Assembly (NCBI RefSeq): GCF_000834655.1
Contig: NZ_JXQQ01000114.1
Span: 1-45,221, forward strand
Origin: Variovorax paradoxus
GTDB lineage: Bacteria; Pseudomonadota; Gammaproteobacteria; Burkholderiales; Burkholderiaceae_C
Length of the DNA stretch: 45,221 nt
Direction of reading: 5' to 3'
The notes below the pieces were generated by a model. It was not told where the DNA came from. It worked only from the letters and a program-made list of their open reading frames with translations, and ran no database searches. The position numbers and the translations under genes were made by a program. Below are positions 1 to 6,944 of this stretch, piece after piece. Position 1 is the stretch's first letter, and each line of letters begins with the position of its first letter.

Positions 1-588
1 AAGAAGGACTACCCGCTGATCGAGGTGGGCGTGATGGAGCTGAACCGAAACCCGGAGAACTTCTTCGCCGACGTGGAGCAGAGCGCCTTCGCACCGAACA
101 ACCTGGTGCCGGGCATCGGCGTCTCGCCCGACAAGATGCTGCAGGCGCGCCTCTTTGCGTACTCGGACGCGCAGCGCTACCGCCTGGGCGTGAACCACCA
201 CCAGATCCCAGTGAACGCGGCGCGCTGCCCGGTGCACAGCAACCACCGCGACGGCACGATGCGCGTGGACGGCAACTACGGCGGCACGCTGCACTACGAG
301 CCCAACAGCTTCGGCCAGTGGCAGGAGCAGCCCGACTACCGCGAGCCGCCCCTGAAGCTGCGCGGTGACGCGGACTTCTGGAACTTCCGCGAGGACGATG
401 CCGACTACTACAAGCAGCCGGGCGACCTGTTCCGCCTGATGAAGCCCGAGCAGCAGCAGGTGCTGTTCGAGAACACGGCGCGCGCGATGGGCGATGCGCC
501 GGAGTTCATCAAGCGCAGGCACATCGACAACTGCAGCAAGGCCGATCCGGCCTACGGCGCGGGGGTGGCGAAGGCGCTGGGTCTTTGA
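1..588 (+). CDS. katA: Catalase, C-terminal part (gene enters from left edge)
   Basis: Heme catalase that disproportionates hydrogen peroxide. Only the C-terminal ~195 residues are in the window, and the reading frame is open from base 1. The proximal heme ligand motif R-x-x-x-Y is visible in RLFAYSDAQRYRLG, followed by the conserved NHHQIPVN and RDGTMR stretches and the YEPNSFG segment. The protein ends at ADPAYGAGVAKALGL, the usual end of small-subunit (clade 3, KatA-like) catalases, so there is no flavodoxin-like extension of the large-subunit type. It converges with dgdA, and a GC-rich hairpin lies between the two stops. The family assignment is secure. The symbol is by analogy with small-subunit enzymes, and the N-terminus with the distal His/Asn is not visible. 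Confidence 0.93.
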   Translation, partial: KKDYPLIEVGVMELNRNPENFFADVEQSAFAPNNLVPGIGVSPDKMLQARLFAYSDAQRYRLGVNHHQIPVNAARCPVHSNHRDGTMRVDGNYGGTLHYEPNSFGQWQEQPDYREPPLKLRGDADFWNFREDDADYYKQPGDLFRLMKPEQQQVLFENTARAMGDAPEFIKRRHIDNCSKADPAYGAGVAKALGL

Positions 589-598
589 CCTGAGCACG

Positions 599-622
599 GG
601 CCCCGGCACGGACGCCGGGGCC
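599..622. terminator. Hairpin between convergent katA and dgdA
   Basis: A perfect 9-bp inverted repeat (arms 599-607 and 614-622, 6-nt loop) lies 10 bp after the catalase stop and 10 bp before the dgdA stop. It is very GC-rich. No clean T-tract follows on either strand, so it could be a bidirectional terminator or simply an mRNA-stabilising hairpin. Confidence 0.5.
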
Positions 623-632
623 TCTGCCTTCG

Positions 633-1946
633 CTACGTGCCGCGAACGGCCGTGGCGATCGCCTTGTCGAGCAGCTCCAGGCCGAGGTCGATCTCGCTGT
701 CGCTGATCGTCAGCGGCGGCGCGATGCGGAAGACGCCGCCCATCGAGGGCAGCTTCACGATGTTCATGCTGAGGCCGAGCTTCATGCACTCGCGCGTGAC
801 GGCCTCGCCGAGCTCGAAGGCGGGCTCGCGCGTCTCGCGGCTGGCGACGACTTCCAGCCCGAGCAGCAAGCCGCGGCCGCGCACGTCGCCGATGCATTCG
901 TGGCGCGACTGGAGTTCCCGCAGTCCCTTTTCAAGGCGCGCGCCGGCAACACGCGCGCGCTCGACCAGCCCGTCGCGCTCCACGACCTCCAGCACCTTCA
1001 AACCGACTGCCGCCGGCAGCGGGTCGGAGACGTGCGTCGTGTAAAACAGGAAGCCACGCGCATGGGCTTCTTCCTCGATGGCGGCGGTCGTCACCATTGC
1101 TGCCAGCGGCAGGCCCGCGCCCAGGGTCTTGGAGAGCGTGAGGATGTCGGGCGCAACGCCGTCGCGCTCGCAGGCGAACATCAGCCCGGTGCGGCCGACG
1201 CCGGTCTGCGCCTCGTCGAGGATCAGCAGCATGCCGCGCTCCTGGCACTTTTGCTTGAGCGCCGCCATGTAGCCCGGCGGCAGCTCGAGGATGCCGCCGC
1301 TGCTGAGGATGGGCTCGGCAATGAAGGCGGCGAGCGCGCCGGTGGATTGCCGGTCGACCTGCTCGAAGCCGTCGTCCAGTTCGCGGCGCCAGTCGAGCGC
1401 GCCGTCCGGCGTCGTGAAGCGCGGCCGGTACGCATTGGGCGCCGGAATGGCCAGCGAGCCCGCCGCGGCCGGCCCGTAGCCCTTGCGGCCGGCGCTGTAG
1501 GTGGCCGCGGCCGCGCTGCCCGTCATGCCGTGCCACGACTGCGTGAAGGCCACCACCTCGTGCCGGCCGGTCACGAGCTTGGCCATGCGCAGCGCCGCTT
1601 CGTTGGACTCCGCGCCGGTGCTCAGCAGCAGGCAGCGCTCCAGCCCGGGCGGCGCGTGCCGCGCGATTTCCGCGGCGAGAGCGACCACCGGGCGCGACAG
1701 CATGCCGCTGAAGAGGTGGTCGAGCGAGCGGATCTGCTCCGTGACCACAGCGACGATGTCGGGGTGCGAATGCCCCAGCAGGGCGCTCATCTGGCCCGAG
1801 GTGAAATCGAGGATGCCGCGGCCATTGGCGTCGTAGACGAAGCAGCCCTGTGCGCGCTCGATGATCAAGGGCTCGAAGGTGCCGCCGTAGCGCACCAGAT
1901 GCTGCCGGGCCTGCTGCCAGAACTTGGGGTCGTCGTTGCTGTTCAT
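633..1946 (-). CDS. dgdA: 2,2-dialkylglycine decarboxylase (PLP, class III aminotransferase family)
   Basis: PLP enzyme that decarboxylates 2,2-dialkylglycines such as 2-aminoisobutyrate and transaminates pyruvate to alanine. The 437-residue product matches, nearly motif by motif from memory, the Burkholderia cepacia enzyme (433 aa): NDDxxFW at the N-terminus, HHLVRYGGTFEP-like start, FTSGQMSALLGH, LLSTGAESNEAA, DEAQTGVGRTG and the PLP-lysine motif LSKTLGAGLPL (K273). The active-site residues described for DGD, Gln52 and Trp138, are present at those positions. The start at 1946 is preceded by GAAGG. A longer open frame to 2084 exists but lacks family similarity. The gene is divergent from a LysR regulator, as dgdA is from dgdR in Burkholderia. 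A generic omega-aminotransferase is less likely. Confidence 0.9.
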   Translation of the reverse strand: MNSNDDPKFWQQARQHLVRYGGTFEPLIIERAQGCFVYDANGRGILDFTSGQMSALLGHSHPDIVAVVTEQIRSLDHLFSGMLSRPVVALAAEIARHAPPGLERCLLLSTGAESNEAALRMAKLVTGRHEVVAFTQSWHGMTGSAAAATYSAGRKGYGPAAAGSLAIPAPNAYRPRFTTPDGALDWRRELDDGFEQVDRQSTGALAAFIAEPILSSGGILELPPGYMAALKQKCQERGMLLILDEAQTGVGRTGLMFACERDGVAPDILTLSKTLGAGLPLAAMVTTAAIEEEAHARGFLFYTTHVSDPLPAAVGLKVLEVVERDGLVERARVAGARLEKGLRELQSRHECIGDVRGRGLLLGLEVVASRETREPAFELGEAVTRECMKLGLSMNIVKLPSMGGVFRIAPPLTISDSEIDLGLELLDKAIATAVRGT

Positions 1947-2107
1947 TGAAGTACCTTCGTGCTTCGCACTGCGGTGCGAGCTTGCCTGGGGCGGTCCGGC
2001 GCAGCGCTCATGTGGATTCCTGCCGATCAAAATGACGCACATTACGCAGGGGCGCCCCCGCCGGGAAGCGAATTGTTTTGACACCAGCTATCAGGAGAAT
2101 TCATGCC

Positions 2108-2965
2108 GTGAGCCAGTCGCTGGACATCGACCTCTTGCGCAGCTTCGTGGCCATCGCCGAAACCGGCGTGCTGGGCCAGGCCGCCCTGCGCGTGGGGCGC
2201 ACGCAGTCGGCGCTCAGCATGCAGATGCAGCGGCTCGAAGGCATCGTCGAGCAGCCGCTGCTGCACCGCACCGGCCGCGGCGTCACGCTCACCGCGACCG
2301 GCGAGCGGCTCCTCGTGCGGGCGGGCGAGCTGCTGCGCAGGCACGACGAAGCGCTGGCCGAGCTGCGCGGCGAACAACTGTCCGGCGTGCTGCGCTTCAG
2401 CTGCCCCGACGACTATGCGGTCGTCTTCCTGCCGTACCTGCTGCAGAGCTTCGCGAGCCTGCATCCGCGCGTGCAGCTGGAAGTGATGTGCGCGCCGACG
2501 CCGCGGCTGCACGAGCTCCTGGCGCGGCATGCGGTCGATCTCGCGCTGGTGTCGGTGGCGAGCGATGTGGCCGGCGCCGACGTGATCCGCCACGAGCCGC
2601 TCGTGTGGGTGGCGCACCGCGACGGCGCCGCCGCATCGATGGACCCGCTGCCGCTGGCGCTCGGCGCGCTCGACGCGCTGGACCACCGGCTGCCGAGGCA
2701 GGCGCTCGAAGCCGCTGGCCGCGCCTACCGGCTCGCCTATGCGAGCAGCAGCCTCTCGGGCCTGGTCGGCATGGCGCGCTCGGGGCAGGCCGTCATCGTG
2801 CTGACCCGCACGGCCGTTCCCGACGACCTGCAGATCCTCACGGCAGTGCAGGGGTTTCCAGATCTGCCGAGCGTCGGGGTCACGCTGGCATTCGACCGAG
2901 AGGCGCCCACGGCATTGACCGCGGCATTCGCGGCCCACGTCCGGAAATTCCTTCCCGCGGCTTGA
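2108..2965 (+). CDS. dgdR: LysR-family regulator divergent from dgdA (DgdR-like)
   Basis: LysR-type transcription regulator of 285 residues. An N-terminal winged HTH (DIDLLRSFVAIAETG, then AALRVGRTQSALSMQMQRLE) is followed by a substrate-binding-like effector domain. The chosen start is GTG at 2108, in frame with the HTH and 10 nt after AGGAG (2093-2097). An ATG at 2103 lies closer to the Shine-Dalgarno sequence but is out of frame and reads ATG-CCG-TGA. The gene is divergent from dgdA with about 160 bp between starts, so it likely controls dgdA in response to dialkylglycines, as DgdR does in Burkholderia. The role is inferred from position and family. Confidence 0.85.
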   Translation: MSQSLDIDLLRSFVAIAETGVLGQAALRVGRTQSALSMQMQRLEGIVEQPLLHRTGRGVTLTATGERLLVRAGELLRRHDEALAELRGEQLSGVLRFSCPDDYAVVFLPYLLQSFASLHPRVQLEVMCAPTPRLHELLARHAVDLALVSVASDVAGADVIRHEPLVWVAHRDGAAASMDPLPLALGALDALDHRLPRQALEAAGRAYRLAYASSSLSGLVGMARSGQAVIVLTRTAVPDDLQILTAVQGFPDLPSVGVTLAFDREAPTALTAAFAAHVRKFLPAA

Positions 2966-2976
2966 GCCGGATGGCC

Positions 2977-3020
2977 GGCGAAATGTCGGCGAAATGTTGG
3001 CGAAATGTCGGCGAGGTGCC
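2977..3020 (+). repeat. Four tandem 11-bp units after dgdR
   Basis: Units at 2977-2987, 2988-2998, 2999-3009 and 3010-3020. The first and third are identical (GGCGAAATGTC), the second differs by one base, and the fourth is degenerate (GGCGAGGTGCC). The array begins 11 bp after the dgdR stop and lies in the 205-bp gap before the next gene. The function is unknown; such an array could be a slipped-strand repeat or a set of protein sites. Confidence 0.85.
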
Positions 3021-3170
3021 GAAGCCAGGGCCTTTTGTTTGCGCCGACCAGCGGTGAACGCCGCGCCGGGCGCGTTTCCTCTTGCAACCGCTCGATTTCG
3101 AAAATAGTCTGGCCCCGTTGGCTCCCGCGGAAATCCGGCCCGAAGTGAAATTCACCTCCTGAAGGTTCCC

Positions 3171-3890
3171 ATGGAAATCTTTCCATCCGAGTTCTCCGAC
3201 CTGCTCTCTCCATCGGCCGCGTCCCGCGCCCGATGGTCGGGCGCCGACGGCCCCGGTCACTTCTCGATGGCGAGCGGCGTGCTCGGCGCCCGGCGTTCGC
3301 GCGCGTGCTTCGCGTTGCTCGACAACGCGCTCGGGCCGCTCGCGAAAAATGCCGACCGCCCGCTGGACCCGAACAGCATCTGGGGCATGCGCCGCAACTA
3401 CACCGAATCGCTGACCAAGGTGATGCGGCAAAAGAGCGTGAGCTTCGAGTCGACGCGCCATCCGGCCTACAAGGTCGCCACGAAGATCGGACTGCTACGC
3501 CTCATGCGCTCGGAGTCGCTGGCGCGCCTTGCGGAGACGGTGTCCGGCGAACGGCTGGAGCGCGCGAACGGCGTGCAGGCCATCCTGTACGGGCATGGCG
3601 ACTACGTGGGGCCGCACAACGACCACCATCCAGAACAAGCCCACCTTCGCCACGGTTACGTCGATGTGCACCTGTCCTTCGTGAACGAGCACGTCGATTC
3701 GCAGTCGCTGGTCTGCCAGGGCGCGGACGGCCACCTCAATGCGCTGTACAACGTCACCCGCACCGGGTCGATCGCGGTGTACCGCCTGCCCTTCTGGCAC
3801 TACGTCACACCGCTGATGGGGCGGCCGGGCCACGAATCGAAGGCCCGGCGCTGGGTGCTCATGGCGTCTTACACCATCGCGAAAGAATAA
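3171..3890 (+). CDS. Hypothetical protein with 2OG-Fe(II)-oxygenase-like residue pattern
   Basis: 239-residue soluble protein that I do not recognise as a named family. It carries a pattern typical of double-stranded beta-helix Fe(II)/2-oxoglutarate oxygenases: H149-N-D151 inside YGHGDYVGPHNDHH, a distal His210 in FWHYVTPL, and a basic pair (R226/R227) before the last strand RRWVLMASY. The spacing between the HxD and distal His (about 60 residues) and the arginine about 16 residues later fit that fold. The start is supported by GAAGG 7 nt upstream. There is no signal peptide or membrane segment. It stands alone between dgdR and the convergent monooxygenase cluster. The function is inferred from the motif only and could be wrong. 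Confidence 0.7.
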   Translation: MEIFPSEFSDLLSPSAASRARWSGADGPGHFSMASGVLGARRSRACFALLDNALGPLAKNADRPLDPNSIWGMRRNYTESLTKVMRQKSVSFESTRHPAYKVATKIGLLRLMRSESLARLAETVSGERLERANGVQAILYGHGDYVGPHNDHHPEQAHLRHGYVDVHLSFVNEHVDSQSLVCQGADGHLNALYNVTRTGSIAVYRLPFWHYVTPLMGRPGHESKARRWVLMASYTIAKE

Positions 3891-3892
3891 CC

Positions 3893-3921
3893 CCGGGGCT
3901 GGGCGCTCCCGTTCGCCCCGG
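3893..3921. terminator. Hairpin between convergent genes
   Basis: Inverted repeat CCGGGGC (3893-3899) / GCCCCGG (3915-3921) with a 15-nt loop, sitting between the stop of the upstream plus-strand gene (3890) and the stop of the minus-strand hydrolase (3924). It is plausible as a bidirectional terminator. There is no T-tract. Confidence 0.45.
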
Positions 3922-3923
3922 CC

Positions 3924-5144
3924 TCAGCTTCCCTTGTGCATCAGGGTGTTCGACGGCAGCGTCTCGTCCAGCAGCTTGCGCGCCGTCTCCACGCCCGCCA
4001 CCGGCAGCAGCTTGGGGTCGAGCAGGCCGACCTGCACCAGCACGCTCGCCTGGTCCCAGTAGATGTGCTCGTGGTAGAGCTTGTCGCCGCGGAACTTGAT
4101 GACCGCGAGCAGCGGAATCTCCACGCGCTTGCCGGTCGGCGCCACGCCCGGGAGCATCCACGGGATTTCGGTGGTGTGCGTGAAGCAGAACAGCATTTCG
4201 TCGACCACCTGCGAGGCACCCACGGTGCGCGAGATCGGCACCAGCGAAGTGTCCGGCGGATTGCTGTTGACGAAGTGGTTCGTATAGAAGGCGTGCAGCG
4301 CCTTGTAGCCCACGCCACCGGTCATGGTCGGGATGTGGTTCACATAGGGCTCGGAGACCATGGTGTCCATGGTGTCGTCGACGTTGCGCGTGCCGAATTC
4401 GTACTCGCAATGCTTGTCCCAGAGCGCCGAGAGGTCGTAGTCCGGACCGATCGCGCCCTTCAGCGCGGCGATGCTGCGCTCGTGCGCCATCAGCGCCGAG
4501 GGCTTGTGGAAGTGCTCGCCGCCGTTGCGTGCGAAGGCGTGGTCCATGCCGGGGTACACGTAGAGCGAAACGCCGGGCCGGCCTTGCAGCGTCTGCACGA
4601 TGCGGTCGCGCGCCTCGGGCGGGCAGAATTTGTCGAGCTCGGCGATGTGCAGCGTGAGCGAGCGCTTGATGTTGTCGGCCTCGTCCAGCGCAGCGTCGAT
4701 GCCCACGCCGTAATAGCCGACGGCCACGTCCGCATCGGTGCGGCAGGCGGCGAGGTATGCAAGCTTGCCGCCGAGGCAGAAGCCCAGCACGCCGACCTTC
4801 TTCTGCTGCACCTCGGGCCGCTCGCGCAGCGCGGTGATCGCGGCCTGCATGTCCTGCATGCCCTTGGCCTCGTCGAAACCGCCGTAGAGCGCGAAGGCGC
4901 GCTGCCAGTCAGCCTCGCTGTAGCCCAGTTCCACATCGGGCTCCTGGCGCCAGAAGAGGTCGGGCACCAGCACGACGTAGCCTTCTTCGGCGTAGTAGTC
5001 GGCCACCTCGCGCATGGTGTGGTTGATGCCGAAGATTTCCTGCGCGATCACGAGGCCCGGGCCGCTGCCGGCCTTGGGCAGTGCGAGGTAGCCGTTGAAA
5101 CTGCCGCTGCCGTCCGTAGACTGGATGCGGATTTTTTGCTGCAT
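3924..5144 (-). CDS. Dienelactone hydrolase fused to SnoaL/NTF2-like domain
   Basis: 406-residue two-domain protein. Residues ~1-235 are an alpha/beta hydrolase of the dienelactone hydrolase family, with QEIFGIN (E36), nucleophile Cys123 in GFCLGG, Asp171 in AELDKF and His202 in GMDHAF. This is the Cys-Asp-His triad plus the conserved Glu. Residues ~240-406 look like a SnoaL/NTF2-type ester-cyclase or dehydratase domain (ALHAFYTNHFVNSNPPDT, then FTHTTEIPWMLPG and VIKFRGDKLYHEHIYWDQ). Dienelactone hydrolases are normally about 235-290 aa, so the tail is an added domain. It is the last gene of the minus-strand operon after styA2B (49-nt gap), with GGAG upstream of the start. It probably processes a ring-cleavage or hydroxylated product made by the monooxygenases. 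The substrate is unknown. Confidence 0.88.
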   Translation of the reverse strand: MQQKIRIQSTDGSGSFNGYLALPKAGSGPGLVIAQEIFGINHTMREVADYYAEEGYVVLVPDLFWRQEPDVELGYSEADWQRAFALYGGFDEAKGMQDMQAAITALRERPEVQQKKVGVLGFCLGGKLAYLAACRTDADVAVGYYGVGIDAALDEADNIKRSLTLHIAELDKFCPPEARDRIVQTLQGRPGVSLYVYPGMDHAFARNGGEHFHKPSALMAHERSIAALKGAIGPDYDLSALWDKHCEYEFGTRNVDDTMDTMVSEPYVNHIPTMTGGVGYKALHAFYTNHFVNSNPPDTSLVPISRTVGASQVVDEMLFCFTHTTEIPWMLPGVAPTGKRVEIPLLAVIKFRGDKLYHEHIYWDQASVLVQVGLLDPKLLPVAGVETARKLLDETLPSNTLMHKGS

Positions 5145-5193
5145 GTGAACTGCTCCGTGGGATGAGGTGAGAGGGTGATGCGGGGCCGCGCGC

Positions 5194-6930
5194 TCACTGC
5201 ATGCATTCGGGGTGTCGCGTCGTCACCTGGTAGTAGCCCGAATGAAAGACCAGCGGCTCGCCGTCGAAGCGATCGTAGCGCTCGACCTCGCCGATGAAAA
5301 TGAGGTGGTCGCCGCCGTCGTACTGTTTCACGTTGCGGCAGACGAACCGCGCGATGGCGCCGTCCAGCAGCGGCACGCCCGCGGTGCCCTCGCAGCAGTT
5401 CACGCTGGCGAACTTGTCCGCCTGCGGCGTGGAGAACTGCCGCGACAGGTGATGCTGGTTCGCAGCCAGCACATTGATCGCGAAGTGGCTGGCGCCGGTG
5501 AAGTCGGCCACGCTCGGCGCCTGCCGGGCCAGGCTCCACAGCACCAGCGGCGGATCGAGCGAGACCGACGAGAACGAATTGGCGGTCATGCCCACGCGGC
5601 GGCCATCGATGGCGCGGGTGGTGATGACGGTCACGCCGGTGCTGAACTGGCCGAGCGCCTTGCGGAAGTCGCGCCGGTCGAAGCGGTCGACCACGGCCTC
5701 GCGCGCCCGCGCTTCGAGAAAGCGATCGGCCTCGGCAGCATCGAACCACCAGGGCGCGAAGACGCGCGGATCGTCGAAGCCGTTGACGATGGTGCTCGCC
5801 ACCGCGGGCATCTGGGTCGCGCTCTGCAGCAGCTTCAGAAGGTGCGGCTTCGGCGGCGCGAGCAGGCTGTGGGTCCAGTCGGTGGCCCAGCGTGCGTAGC
5901 CCTCCCAGTAGCGGTCGAAGGTCTCCTGCATCCATGCGGCGTCGAACGGCGCGTCGCCGTGTTCGAGGATGCGCTTCCGGTAGATGTCGGCGCACTTGGC
6001 CGCGTTGTTGGCGCCCTGCCCCGTGATCGGGTCGTTGAGCACCACCGCATCGGCCAGGCCCAGCACCTGGCGGCCCGATGGCAATGTCGCGACGGGCCTG
6101 CGCACCGTCGGCGTGAAGCGGCCCGCGAGGACGCCGTTGTCGTCGGTCAGTTCGATATGCGTGCAGCGCTCGGCCTCCCACGGCAGGAAGGTCGCGAGGA
6201 TCTGCTTGCTGCGCGCAAGGTGTTCCTGCGACGTCTTCACATCGGCCCAGCAGTCCATCGGGCCGCCGGGCACGCCTTCGAACACCATGATCTCGCACGG
6301 CCCCGAGGTGGTCAGCGCCGGGAACACGAAGTACTCGCCCACGCCGGGAATCAGGTTGAAGCACACGCGCGCATGCGGCTCGGCCGGCTTCATGCCCTTC
6401 ACATAGGTGAGGGCCAGCACGCGCTGCGGCTGCTCGCACGCGGAGCGCGCCTCGTCGCGCTCGAAAAGCTTCGAGATCTCGCCCTTGCCGCTCGCGACGA
6501 CCACAAGGTCGTGCGTTCGCGCGCAGGTCTCCAGGTCGTCGAGGCCCACGTCCTTCAGCACCAGTTGCCCGCCGCGCTTCTCGAACGCGTCCATCCACGC
6601 GGGGATCTTGAGCCGCTGGTCGACCGACTGCGCGGGCCCGTCGAGCCGCGCGCGCCATTCGATGGCCTTCCCACCCTCGGGGTTGCGCACCGCGATGCCG
6701 ATGCCTTCGATGGCGGGGCACTCGTTCGCCCACCAGTCCAGCTCGAGCTCGCGCTCGGTCTGCAGCGCGGACTCGAACATGCACTGGCTGGACATCACCG
6801 GCCCTTCGAGAATCTCGCGCGCCGAGCGGTTCGAGAAAACCGTCACCTCGTGCCCCGCGCGCTGCAGGCCGAGCGCAAGCTGCATGCCGGACTGGCCGGC
6901 GCCAACGATGGCCACGCGTCGCTGCTTCAT
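5194..6930 (-). CDS. styA2B: StyA2B-like fused flavoprotein monooxygenase / flavin reductase
   Basis: 578-residue fusion. Residues 1 to ~415 form a StyA-type (group E) FAD monooxygenase with the Rossmann motif VAIVGAGQSG, MSSQCMFES, the PGVGEYFVFPAL segment and LNDPITGQGANNAAK near the flavin. From about residue 419 onward is an NADH:flavin reductase domain of the StyB/HpaC type (DFRKALGQFSTGVTVITT, MTANSFSSVSLDPPLVL, GGDHLIFIGEV). This is the StyA2B architecture known from Rhodococcus opacus 1CP and Variovorax paradoxus EPS, where the reductase domain supplies reduced FAD to itself and to StyA1. The start at 6930 lies 14 nt after the styA1 stop, with GGAGC upstream. Likely reactions are epoxidation or hydroxylation of indole/styrene-like compounds or sulfoxidation of aryl sulfides. 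The true substrate is not shown by sequence. Confidence 0.92.
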   Translation of the reverse strand: MKQRRVAIVGAGQSGMQLALGLQRAGHEVTVFSNRSAREILEGPVMSSQCMFESALQTERELELDWWANECPAIEGIGIAVRNPEGGKAIEWRARLDGPAQSVDQRLKIPAWMDAFEKRGGQLVLKDVGLDDLETCARTHDLVVVASGKGEISKLFERDEARSACEQPQRVLALTYVKGMKPAEPHARVCFNLIPGVGEYFVFPALTTSGPCEIMVFEGVPGGPMDCWADVKTSQEHLARSKQILATFLPWEAERCTHIELTDDNGVLAGRFTPTVRRPVATLPSGRQVLGLADAVVLNDPITGQGANNAAKCADIYRKRILEHGDAPFDAAWMQETFDRYWEGYARWATDWTHSLLAPPKPHLLKLLQSATQMPAVASTIVNGFDDPRVFAPWWFDAAEADRFLEARAREAVVDRFDRRDFRKALGQFSTGVTVITTRAIDGRRVGMTANSFSSVSLDPPLVLWSLARQAPSVADFTGASHFAINVLAANQHHLSRQFSTPQADKFASVNCCEGTAGVPLLDGAIARFVCRNVKQYDGGDHLIFIGEVERYDRFDGEPLVFHSGYYQVTTRHPECMQ

Positions 6931-6944
6931 GCGCCCGCTCCGGG

